From: a bacterium
GTDB taxonomy: Bacteria; Zhuqueibacterota; QNDG01; JAFGCO01
Assembly: GCA_016930535.1 (NCBI GenBank)
Contig: JAFGGN010000103.1
Location: 1-47,323 of the forward strand
Reading direction: 5' to 3'
Length of the DNA stretch: 47,323 nt
In this document: positions 8,255 through 16,149 of the stretch, in pieces
Layout: every line of letters begins with the position of its first letter
How positions within the stretch are numbered: the first letter of the stretch is position 1
Program-made: the position numbers and the translations under genes
Notes under the pieces: model-generated
Told to the model about the DNA's origin: nothing
Database searches by the model: none
What the model saw: only the letters and a program-made list of their open reading frames with translations

Positions 8255-10015
8255 ATGAAACTGATGAAAACGAAGGGAACGGGAATGCTGGTCATCGCAT
8301 TGACCATTTTGTCCATGTCCCTGTGGGCACAGGGCAATGACGGCGGAAAAACCGGGAAGAAATATGTGATCGATATCATCCCGGCCCAGTCCGAAGTGGC
8401 GGTTGGTGAAACCGTTCAGTTTCAGGCTGTGGTGCATGACAGGAACGGCGCACCTGCGGACGCCGAGGTCGCATGGAGCGTTTTGAACAAAAGGGTCGGT
8501 GAAATCGATGAGGCCGGGCTGTTTACGGCTATAGGCCCGGGGCATACGCTCATGATGGCGCGTTCGGAAAAGGCGGTCGGCAGAGCCGAGGTTATCGTGC
8601 GCGGCGATGCACAGGTGATCCCGGCTCAAAGAAGAGGCCTGAAGGTGGTGATACGCCCGGCTGGCGCCAGGATGGAAGTGGCTGAAACGGAACAATTTAC
8701 GGCGGCCCTGACGGACAGTGCCGGGAATGTTCTGCCTGCCGAGTTTGATTGGGGTGTGGACGGGGATTTCGGATCCATCGACGATACCGGTTTGCTTGAA
8801 GCGCTGGAGCCCGGACGCGGTTTCGTGTATGCATCCGCCGGAGATATCAGCGGCAGGGCCCATGTGGTCGTGATGAAGGATTCAAACAACGGTGCAGGAC
8901 AGGGTGTGCGCAAAACCGGTACAAAGATGATACTGGTTCCGAAAGACACGCTGGTCCTGGTCGACAATGTGGTCCAGTTCCAGGCATTTCTGCAGGATAC
9001 CCTTGGGAACCGTACAGAGGTGTACCCGGAATGGTCCCTGGTCGGCCGCAGCGTGGGTACGATAGACGAGAGCGGGTTGTTCACAGCCGAATCCGCGGGT
9101 AACGGTGTGATCAAGGCGCTTCTGGAACGGTATACAGCCACCGCACGTGTCCGCGTGGCTTCTGCGGAAGATACGGCCAATGCCAATCAGATTGAATTTA
9201 AAATGAAAAAACGGGACGGAGATCAAGTGGGCAACCTGAAGCGGATCGACGAGTCCGATGTATTCAAGATTACGGGCATGCCTTTCCCGCTGAACCTGCT
9301 GAACGGTACGGAAGTGACCCTGCCTGCCGGATCCCTGGATGAGAACATCACGATCAATGTATCCATCCCCAGTCTGGCTGAACTCAAGGCGGATTCGACC
9401 GTCTCCCTGCCCGAAGCGATTTTGAACGGCGTATCCTTCGATGTGTATGTGAACGGCGAAAAGGTGAGCCCCTATGTCTTCGACGAACCGGTCCAGCTGG
9501 TGATCCCCTACAAACAGCAGCTGATGGAAGACCTGGGCCTGACACTGGATGATTTGTGGGTCTTTTTCTATACGGATGAAGCCGGATTTGATTCGAGCGG
9601 CGTATTCAATGTCTATGTGGATACCACGGACAACAAGATCATTGTGGAAGTCACCCATTTCTCTGAAATCGTGGTGGGCGACAAGAAACTGGCCGGTACA
9701 ACCGGAATGACTGCTTCCACGCTGTCCCCGGTCCGGTGTGCTCTGTATGATAATTATCCCAATCCGTTCAATCCGCAGACGACCATCCGTTTTGCCGTGA
9801 ATGGTCAGGGCATGCAGCATCTGACCCTGCGTGTGGTCAATGTACTGGGTGAGGAAGTCCGCATGCTGGCCGACCGGGCATTTGCGCCGGGCCTTTACAC
9901 TATTCAGTGGAACGGTTCGGACAACCGCGGGCAGCAGATGGGTTCCGGTGTTTATCTGATCCGTCTGGAAGGCCTTCAGATCAATCAGACGAAGCGGATG
10001 CTTCTGCTCCGGTAG
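8255..10015 (+). CDS. Secreted protein with three Ig-like domains and a type IX-type sorting domain
   Basis: The 586-residue product has a signal peptide (1-25, cut near LWAQG). Three repeated Big_2/invasin-like Ig domains follow (about 37-125, 130-210, 222-307). Each has the pattern GETVQF...W...G.ID..GLFTA and ends in an AEV(I/V)V-like strand. Residues about 330-480 form a ZU5-like region (SLPEAILNGVSFDVYVNG; VTHFSEIVV). The last 90 residues are a FlgD-like C-terminal sorting domain starting NYPNPFNPQTTIRF and ending KRMLLLR. It is therefore probably exported through the outer membrane and held at or released from the surface. AAAGGAGG six bases before the ATG is a near-ideal ribosome binding site. 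A sigma-54 promoter and UAS lie upstream. A nested hairpin separates it from the DxDxDG protein and barrel genes. The Ig domains suggest a structural or adhesive role (inference). Confidence 0.85.
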   Translation: MKLMKTKGTGMLVIALTILSMSLWAQGNDGGKTGKKYVIDIIPAQSEVAVGETVQFQAVVHDRNGAPADAEVAWSVLNKRVGEIDEAGLFTAIGPGHTLMMARSEKAVGRAEVIVRGDAQVIPAQRRGLKVVIRPAGARMEVAETEQFTAALTDSAGNVLPAEFDWGVDGDFGSIDDTGLLEALEPGRGFVYASAGDISGRAHVVVMKDSNNGAGQGVRKTGTKMILVPKDTLVLVDNVVQFQAFLQDTLGNRTEVYPEWSLVGRSVGTIDESGLFTAESAGNGVIKALLERYTATARVRVASAEDTANANQIEFKMKKRDGDQVGNLKRIDESDVFKITGMPFPLNLLNGTEVTLPAGSLDENITINVSIPSLAELKADSTVSLPEAILNGVSFDVYVNGEKVSPYVFDEPVQLVIPYKQQLMEDLGLTLDDLWVFFYTDEAGFDSSGVFNVYVDTTDNKIIVEVTHFSEIVVGDKKLAGTTGMTASTLSPVRCALYDNYPNPFNPQTTIRFAVNGQGMQHLTLRVVNVLGEEVRMLADRAFAPGLYTIQWNGSDNRGQQMGSGVYLIRLEGLQINQTKRMLLLR

Positions 10016-10031
10016 CATTTGTTTTAGTGAT

Positions 10032-10100
10032 CGTCCATGTAATCTCCCAGGGAGCCTGGTCCGCCACAGGCGGACTTTGCTCCCTGGGAGGTCACGGACG
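10032..10100. repeat. Three-tier nested palindrome (cruciform / RNA hairpin)
   Basis: Outer arms CGTCC (10032-10036) and GGACG (10096-10100) enclose perfect 12-bp arms CTCCCAGGGAGC (10044-10055) and GCTCCCTGGGAG (10079-10090). These enclose perfect 7-bp arms GTCCGCC (10059-10065) and GGCGGAC (10069-10075) with an ACA loop. TTTTT follows only after a further five bases. It may terminate or attenuate transcription between the Ig-domain gene and the DxDxDG/barrel pair, stabilise the upstream mRNA end, or be a dispersed REP-like element. Confidence 0.75.
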
Positions 10101-10149
10101 CAGGGTTTTTCACTTGTTTTTCACGGATTTTTAAAACATATTAACGACG

Positions 10150-10800
10150 ATGAAAACATGGAATAAAATAATCTGGACTATTGTCTTGCTCGCGGCACCG
10201 GCATGGAGCCAGGAGCAGCCTCCTGTGATCGGCTTTGAAGATGCGGATCAGAACGGCATCAACGATCTGTTCTGTGATGCGGACGGGGATGGCGTCAATG
10301 ACGTGAACGGCCAGTCCTATGCTCACAGCTTCAAATTCGAAGACAAAAACCAGGACGGCCGGAACGATTTATGGGCCGATGCAGACGGCGACGGTGTGAA
10401 CGATCTCCTGAACCGGTTCCAGAATGCACAACCCTGGATGGATATGGACGGTGACGGTATTCAGGATGAAGGCGCCGGCGTGCTCCGGGGCCAGGCCCTC
10501 AAAGCACACGTTCTCGACATGAACCGGGACGGAAAAAATGATATCACCGGTGAAAACGTGACCGATACATCTCTGGGCGGATACCGTTATGGTTCCGTGG
10601 ATGAGGAAAACGGCGTCTCGGGACGCAGTTTCGTGGATACGGACGGTGACGGGCTGTATGACCGGATATCCGGTTCGGGGACGGGAAGGCAGTCCGCGAG
10701 AGGTGTGGATGTGTTTATCGATCAGGATGGGGACGGTATTGCGGATGAACGCGGTCTGGACCGCCTGAGAGCCAGACAAAAGGCAAAGAGCAGACAATAG
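10150..10800 (+). CDS. Secreted DxDxDG calcium-binding repeat protein
   Basis: This 216-residue protein has a signal peptide (1-20, cut near AWSQ). The mature chain is almost entirely acidic loops spaced 15-30 residues apart: EDADQNGIND, DADGDGVND (twice), EDKNQDGRND, DMDGDGIQDE, DMNRDGKND, DTDGDGLYD, DQDGDGIADE. This is a second, more repeat-rich relative of the protein at 7499. The family pattern is that of thrombospondin type-3 or dockerin-like calcium sites. No good ribosome binding site precedes the ATG. The barrel gene begins nine bases after the stop, so the two are co-transcribed. No separate sigma-54 promoter is seen in the 134-bp gap, so expression probably reads through the nested hairpin from 8211, or uses an unrecognised promoter. 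Confidence 0.82.
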   Translation: MKTWNKIIWTIVLLAAPAWSQEQPPVIGFEDADQNGINDLFCDADGDGVNDVNGQSYAHSFKFEDKNQDGRNDLWADADGDGVNDLLNRFQNAQPWMDMDGDGIQDEGAGVLRGQALKAHVLDMNRDGKNDITGENVTDTSLGGYRYGSVDEENGVSGRSFVDTDGDGLYDRISGSGTGRQSARGVDVFIDQDGDGIADERGLDRLRARQKAKSRQ

Positions 10801-10809
10801 AAGGACCAT

Positions 10810-12144
10810 ATGGACAGGCATCGATTCCAGTCTGTCTGGCAGGTGTTCATCATAGGGACCCTGCTGTCAGGCACACAAGCGGCCCGTGCTGGATTCAGCG
10901 TGGATGTTTCAACCTGGATCGTTCAGGACCGGAACGCATTTCAGAATTATGAGCAGATCCCGGATGTCATACTGCAGCCCTCGGTCAATGCCGCATGGTC
11001 CAGGGCCTGGTCGTCCAGTTTTCTGCAACTATCCTATCAGGGCGCCTATTCACATTTTCAGACGTATACGAACCGCCGTTATCAGAATCATTACGGCGGA
11101 TTTTCATTCCAGCAGTACCTGGGACAGGCCGGACCCGTTGTGACGGTGGGTATTCAGAGCGGGCAGCGCATCAATCAGGATTCCCTCTATAATTTTTACG
11201 ATTATCAACATCTTGTCGGGTATCTGAACCTGCGTCGATCCTGGGGAGCCAAAGGCATGACCCTGTTCGGTGCCTGGATGCAGAAACGGCTGTACAAACA
11301 AATTCCTGAATTCGATTTTCAGGAACTCCGGTTTTTTGTTCAGCAGCATATGTTTCTCCCGACACGAACCACTTTAATCGGCCGGGTGCAGTGGGGACTG
11401 AAGCGGTTTCTTGAGAGCACGGTCAATGAAACCGTCATTCAGACACTGATTCCCAGACTCGATGACCCGGGAGCAGAACCCGGAGAACAGGGCGGAAGCG
11501 GCCAGGGGGGAGGGCAGAGCGGCGGAAGAGGCAGGGGCAGCGGCGGCACCTCCGGTACGGCAGGCACAGGACCTTCTTCCGGTCTGACGCTCATGCAGGC
11601 CGACACCACGTATGAGACAGTTGAAAGAACCGTGCGTGTGGAAATTCCGGGACAGGAAATCATGCAATGGACATTTTCGCTTCGGGCCGCACAGTCCGTA
11701 TTCATGAACACGGGTCTGGCCGTCGAGGGAAGATGGCAGCGCAGAGCGGATGGTGAGGGGCGCCTGCTGTCGTATCAGGATTCCGGATATGAGGAAGAGG
11801 ATCCGCTGTTCGACGATCCCTACAATTATGACAGCGATGCCCTGTCCATCGAATGCACGCAGAAGCTGCCCTGGGGGCTGATTTTCAAAGGCGGCTGGGA
11901 TATGGAGGAAAAACAGTATTATTACCGGGCCTATGATCTGAACGGCCAGTTGCTCCCTGACAGCGCTTTCCGTAAAGACTCAAACCGCATGTTCTGGTTC
12001 ATGCTGAAGAAACGTTTTTCCCTGGGCCCGGTCAAGCGTGCGGAAATATCCGTGTCCTGGCATTACCTGATCAATCATTCCAATGAAGCCTACTCCGATT
12101 ATGAGGACCAGCTCCTGACCACAGGATGGAGCCTGGGATTCTAG
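10810..12144 (+). CDS. Predicted outer membrane beta-barrel protein
   Basis: The protein has 444 residues with a signal peptide (about 1-27, cut near AARAG). It consists of alternating aromatic and polar strands (FLQLSYQGAYSHFQTY, GYLNLRRSWGAKGMTLFGAW, RAEISVSWHYLINHS) and ends in WSLGF. A C-terminal phenylalanine is the usual signature of proteins assembled by the Bam machinery. Residues about 215-255 are a glycine-rich low-complexity insert (GEQGGSGQGGGQSGGRGRGS), likely an exposed loop. I recognise no named family. AAGGA precedes the ATG by five bases, and the gene is the last of the sigma-54-linked cluster. As the only barrel next to secreted DxDxDG and Ig-domain proteins it could be their anchor, pore or assembly partner. 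That role is inference. Confidence 0.7.
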   Translation: MDRHRFQSVWQVFIIGTLLSGTQAARAGFSVDVSTWIVQDRNAFQNYEQIPDVILQPSVNAAWSRAWSSSFLQLSYQGAYSHFQTYTNRRYQNHYGGFSFQQYLGQAGPVVTVGIQSGQRINQDSLYNFYDYQHLVGYLNLRRSWGAKGMTLFGAWMQKRLYKQIPEFDFQELRFFVQQHMFLPTRTTLIGRVQWGLKRFLESTVNETVIQTLIPRLDDPGAEPGEQGGSGQGGGQSGGRGRGSGGTSGTAGTGPSSGLTLMQADTTYETVERTVRVEIPGQEIMQWTFSLRAAQSVFMNTGLAVEGRWQRRADGEGRLLSYQDSGYEEEDPLFDDPYNYDSDALSIECTQKLPWGLIFKGGWDMEEKQYYYRAYDLNGQLLPDSAFRKDSNRMFWFMLKKRFSLGPVKRAEISVSWHYLINHSNEAYSDYEDQLLTTGWSLGF

Positions 12145-12147
12145 ATA

Positions 12148-14436
12148 TTATTTCAACATCATCAATTTCCGTATTTCAACTCTGTCCTGTGTCCGCATTC
12201 TGCTTATATATAATCCGGAGGGAAGCGTATTTTCATCGCTGCCGCTTCCGTTCCATGTGATCCGGTGATCGCCGGCCATGAATCGTTCATCCGCCAGAAT
12301 TTTCACGATTCGGCCTTTTGTATCGATAATTTCAAGACGCACGTGTCCGGGTTTTAAGAGCGAAAAATACAATTCTGTGCCGGTGTTGAATGGATTCGGC
12401 CGGTTTTGTTTCAGGATAAAATCGGGCCAGCCTGACCGCTTTTCGGATACTTCTTCCTGAATCCCGGAGTCCAATCCGTCCAGCCAGATCATTTTTGTCA
12501 AATACAATCCGCCCCGTTTGATGCCGGCCCGGCTGATATACCAATCCCCGTTCACAGCCCGTACAATTTCCGCGGCATGGACCGGAATATGACCTGCGTA
12601 TCCCGCATTTTCCCACCGGTCCCACCGGTCTGAGCGGAACACATCGGTACCGTCGTAGCCCGGATGTTCCCAGTCCGGGAGCGTTTCGGTCGGGTAATCA
12701 TGCGGCCTGGGACCGATGAACAGGTAATACATATCGCCGCGCTGAATGACGAATGGGGATTCGGTCGGTCCATATGTCTGTCCGGTATGGTAATCACGAT
12801 ACGCGATTCCCCGGGCGCTCCAGTGAAACAGGTCCGTACTGGTCCGGCAGGCCACGACAAAATATCCTCCGCCCGGATCTTCGGTGGCCGTATAATACAT
12901 GGTCCATCGTTTTTCTTCATCGCACCAGCGCACCATGGGATCCCTGGCCTGAAATCCGTCTTCGAACAGAAGGACAGGATCGGACCATGAGATGAGATCA
13001 GCCGATGTCCGCAGCAGGATCCGGTAACGCTCCAGGGCACCGCCGCCGCAATAGAACATGTAATAAGTATCATTATGAAGGATCACGTGGGGCGCCCACA
13101 GCACGCTTCCATTGTCCGCCGGTTCATGGAACGGCGGTTCCGCTTCGATCCATGCCGGCTGGGTCAGTTCCGATGCGACGGCATGTCCAAAGTAGTCGGG
13201 GCGCATCGGATCTCCGGAATCCGGATCGGGCCACACAATACCGAACATATGCCATTGACCGTCTTTACCGCGTATAAAACAATGATCATTGACATGCCAG
13301 TTTTGATGACTGGTCGTATAAATGGGGATTTGAGATATCTCATTCACGTGAAAGAAGACATCGGCCGTGCCCTGAAACGGGTACTCGCCGGCCCAGTGCA
13401 TTCCCGGTTCTGTCTGCCAGTTATGAAACAGAATACCGTCCGCATCCGGGTAAAATACCTCGAGCCGCCCGTCCGGATTCACCTGCGTGGCGATATCGGA
13501 AGCGCTCCAGCCGAATTGGACAGGTTCAGACCAAGCGCTGTTCGGAGCGAGTTGCCATCTGTGAAACAGAAGATGATTGTTGCCTGTATAGAAAACCTCG
13601 ATCCGGCCGTCCGGATTGCAGCCAGTTGTAACATTGAATGCCTGTTCGACAAAAACAGCGCCCTGATCCCAGCCGCTGTTCGGGGCAGTCTGCCAGTTGT
13701 GCCGGAGTACCTGATTGGTGTCGATCGAGAATACTTCCAGCCGGCCATCCTCGTTCCTGGCTGCGGCAATTTGATCAGCGGTACCGCCGAATACGGAAGC
13801 CTGGGACCATGATCCGGACATGGTATCCTGCCATTTGTGGAAAAGCCGGGAGCTTTTGTCCGAAAAAAACACTTCAAGGCGGCCGTCCAGGTTCAGACCT
13901 GCGGCAGCCTTCACCGCATCGTCGGCCAGCATGGAAGCAGGGGACCAGGATTTGGCCGGCAGAATCTGCTGCCTGTGATTCAATCTGTGTTCAGTATCGA
14001 TATAAAAGAGGTGAAGCTGATTGTCATGATCCCGTATCAGAGACAGTGTCAGGGCCGAATCCCCCGGTTCCGCCGGATCGTTCCATCCATCCCCTGGCGT
14101 GTGCTGCAGAAGTTGAATCATCACGCTGTCGGGCCGGATCAGCAGGACATTCACACAGCCCCCGGCATCCCGCTCTGCCGCGACTGCCTTAGCAGGTCCG
14201 TAAAGAAGCGCGGGATCCGACCAAACACCTCCCGGAACCGTCTGCCACCGGTGATACAGGAAACCTTCATTTGGGATATATAATAATTCAATCCGGCCGT
14301 CAGCGTTCTGGACGGCGGCAATGGATGAAGCCGTCCCAGCGTATGCCGGTTCTCCTGTCCGGGAGAAGAGCAGGAAAAAAATCAGAGTGACCGGAACTTT
14401 CACTGTTCCGGTCAATTTTTTTATGGTGCTGTTCAT
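12148..14436 (-). CDS. Secreted PLL-like beta-propeller fused to a GH43/GH32-type glycosidase, with sorting domain
   Basis: The 762-residue protein has a signal peptide (about 1-33, cut near AYAG). Residues 36-365 contain about seven repeats of the form N.DGR.EVF......L.H.WQ.....W, the pattern of PLL-like (DUF346) sugar-binding propellers. Residues about 370-660 form a five-bladed glycosidase fold. They show NWHVNDH (nucleophile position), ARDPMV (RDP motif) and PTESPFV (general-acid position), as in the GH32/GH43 clans. The last 90 residues are the sorting domain (RPNPFNTGTELYF...RKLMMLK), slightly diverged from NPFNP. The likely job is binding and trimming of plant polysaccharide outside the cell; the substrate cannot be deduced. 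No clear ribosome binding site precedes the ATG. Its stop is three bases from the stop of the convergent barrel gene. Confidence 0.78.
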   Translation of the reverse strand: MNSTIKKLTGTVKVPVTLIFFLLFSRTGEPAYAGTASSIAAVQNADGRIELLYIPNEGFLYHRWQTVPGGVWSDPALLYGPAKAVAAERDAGGCVNVLLIRPDSVMIQLLQHTPGDGWNDPAEPGDSALTLSLIRDHDNQLHLFYIDTEHRLNHRQQILPAKSWSPASMLADDAVKAAAGLNLDGRLEVFFSDKSSRLFHKWQDTMSGSWSQASVFGGTADQIAAARNEDGRLEVFSIDTNQVLRHNWQTAPNSGWDQGAVFVEQAFNVTTGCNPDGRIEVFYTGNNHLLFHRWQLAPNSAWSEPVQFGWSASDIATQVNPDGRLEVFYPDADGILFHNWQTEPGMHWAGEYPFQGTADVFFHVNEISQIPIYTTSHQNWHVNDHCFIRGKDGQWHMFGIVWPDPDSGDPMRPDYFGHAVASELTQPAWIEAEPPFHEPADNGSVLWAPHVILHNDTYYMFYCGGGALERYRILLRTSADLISWSDPVLLFEDGFQARDPMVRWCDEEKRWTMYYTATEDPGGGYFVVACRTSTDLFHWSARGIAYRDYHTGQTYGPTESPFVIQRGDMYYLFIGPRPHDYPTETLPDWEHPGYDGTDVFRSDRWDRWENAGYAGHIPVHAAEIVRAVNGDWYISRAGIKRGGLYLTKMIWLDGLDSGIQEEVSEKRSGWPDFILKQNRPNPFNTGTELYFSLLKPGHVRLEIIDTKGRIVKILADERFMAGDHRITWNGSGSDENTLPSGLYISRMRTQDRVEIRKLMMLK

Positions 14437-14559
14437 TTGATTGCTGAATTGAGCAATCCCCGGTCTTTGATTTTTTCTTCAGCCGTAGCATGAGCTGGGA
14501 TTACCGGGGCCTCTGAATGCATATCGGTGCCCTGGATCATTCTGGCGGGAGATCATGTA

Positions 14560-15876
14560 TTATTTCAGTAACAGCATTTTCCGCTGCAGTGCAATATTCC
14601 CGCTTTGCATATGATAGAAATAAACCCCGCTGGCCAGTCCGGTTCCGTCGAATACGACGGAATGCGGTCCTGCCTGCAGCCTTTCATCGAGCAGGGTACG
14701 GACACCTCTTCCGATATTGTCGTAAACCTGCAGTGTCACCCGTTCCGCTTGCGGCAGATCGAAACGGATGGTCGTGTATGGATTGAACGGATTGGGATAA
14801 TTGCGTGACAGAAAAGGTGTGCGTATATCAAGGCCCGAGCGGCCGTGAATTCCGGTCATGTTCTTTTCAAGCACCACATCGCCATGGTCCGGTACCGCAT
14901 CGAACTGAATCATCGTACCATCGTCCGTCCGGACAAACACGGCTTCAACGGGCTGTGCATTCTGTGTCACAGTGGCAGAGGGCCAGTCTTCGGGCAGCAA
15001 CCGGCGCAGGGTGAGGGGATGATTGAAAATTTCATTGTCCAGCGTGTCCGTAACCTGGAACGTGATCGTGTTATCATCCGCAGACAGTTCCGTCACATTG
15101 AGCGCATCCCGTTCCCTGATATACCGGATCACGTTGCCGAAAGTCTCCACCCAGAATGAATCCCGGTGGGCATCGTAGTATTCCAGGGTTTCACGCAGCG
15201 TTTCCGAGGTGACGGGGGACCAGCCTCCGTCTTCATCCACGCCGTGCAGCAGGTAGACACACCAGCCGTTGGACCGGATTGCGCTTTTGGCTTTACTGAT
15301 AAAGTGATCCGCTGTTTTTACGGAACCTTCCGTACCGCAGATGATGGAGCTGATGTTCATGAAATCATTGGGGGATTTGGGCACGATACTGGCCGAACAG
15401 ATCCTGGCTCCGATGTAGTACTGCTGGCAGATGGATTTCTTCGCCTGCACACAAAAGGGATAGGCCAGACTGATGCATTTTGGATCCGGAATACAGGACT
15501 CGATGGTATTCTTCGAGTCCGCCAGCTCGATATGCTGAAGCGAGTCCGGCATGCCTGAAAAACTTGTATGTGTCACCGTATGACTGGCGACTTCATGGCC
15601 CTGTGCCGACGCTTCCTGCAGGGTGGTCCAGTCAGCGGGAAATTCCCAGGAAGGATCCGTCACGATGAACAGGGTCAGATCGAAATCGAACTCGTTGAAC
15701 AGGGGAATCGCCACGGAGAACTGTTTCGGTGTATTGTCATCGAATGTATAGGTGACTGCAACGGTTCTGAATCCCTGCCAGGTGCCCACTTCATAGGCGT
15801 CGGGAATCTCCCCGGCAGTGCAGATCCGGACGAAGAGGAGAAGAACGATCGATAAAGTCTGAACGGCGGTTTTCAT
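14560..15876 (-). CDS. Secreted polysaccharide deacetylase (NodB/CE4) with sorting domain
   Basis: The protein has 438 residues with a signal peptide (1-21, cut near CTAG). The NodB fold begins with TFDD (D46-D47, base and metal ligand), and the metal-binding HTVTH is at 99-103. Both are intact, so an active metal-dependent de-N- or de-O-acetylase is expected. Residues about 270-345 form a small beta domain. The C-terminal 85 residues are the sorting domain (NYPNPFNPYTTIRF...QRKMLLLK). CE4 enzymes remove acetyl groups from xylan, chitin or peptidoglycan. The neighbourhood of CE15, GH43 and pectin enzymes favours acetylated hemicellulose (inference). AAAGGA precedes the ATG by seven bases. Confidence 0.87.
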   Translation of the reverse strand: MKTAVQTLSIVLLLFVRICTAGEIPDAYEVGTWQGFRTVAVTYTFDDNTPKQFSVAIPLFNEFDFDLTLFIVTDPSWEFPADWTTLQEASAQGHEVASHTVTHTSFSGMPDSLQHIELADSKNTIESCIPDPKCISLAYPFCVQAKKSICQQYYIGARICSASIVPKSPNDFMNISSIICGTEGSVKTADHFISKAKSAIRSNGWCVYLLHGVDEDGGWSPVTSETLRETLEYYDAHRDSFWVETFGNVIRYIRERDALNVTELSADDNTITFQVTDTLDNEIFNHPLTLRRLLPEDWPSATVTQNAQPVEAVFVRTDDGTMIQFDAVPDHGDVVLEKNMTGIHGRSGLDIRTPFLSRNYPNPFNPYTTIRFDLPQAERVTLQVYDNIGRGVRTLLDERLQAGPHSVVFDGTGLASGVYFYHMQSGNIALQRKMLLLK

Positions 15877-16030
15877 GATACATCCTTTCTGGGTTTTCAG
15901 TCATCCCTCCCGGCCTGACTTTGATACTCAGCCATGAACAGTATAATAAATTATCCGAATTCCTGCAAGCGTTATCATTTGGTCAGTTTCAGTTTATCCG
16001 CGGACATTTTTTTCTCCCGGTTTTGGATTG

Positions 16031-16051
16031 TATTCAAATTTTATTTGAATA
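16031..16051. promoter_or_regulatory. Possible operator upstream of the lysine aminotransferase
   Basis: TATTCAAAT (16031-16039) and ATTTGAATA (16043-16051) are perfect 9-bp arms around TTT. The AT-rich AAAT/ATTT form resembles Lrp/AsnC-family sites, which often control lysine aminotransferase genes. GATAAT at 16063-16068 could be a -10 element. It may alternatively serve the divergent deacetylase gene. Confidence 0.45.
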
Positions 16052-16149
16052 TCAGTAAAAAAGATAATACATTCATTTGGCCGGTCTTGTACCGGTGGAT
16101 TCTTTTGATGTCCCTGTACATCAAAACCTGATCAATGGAGTTCCGATCC

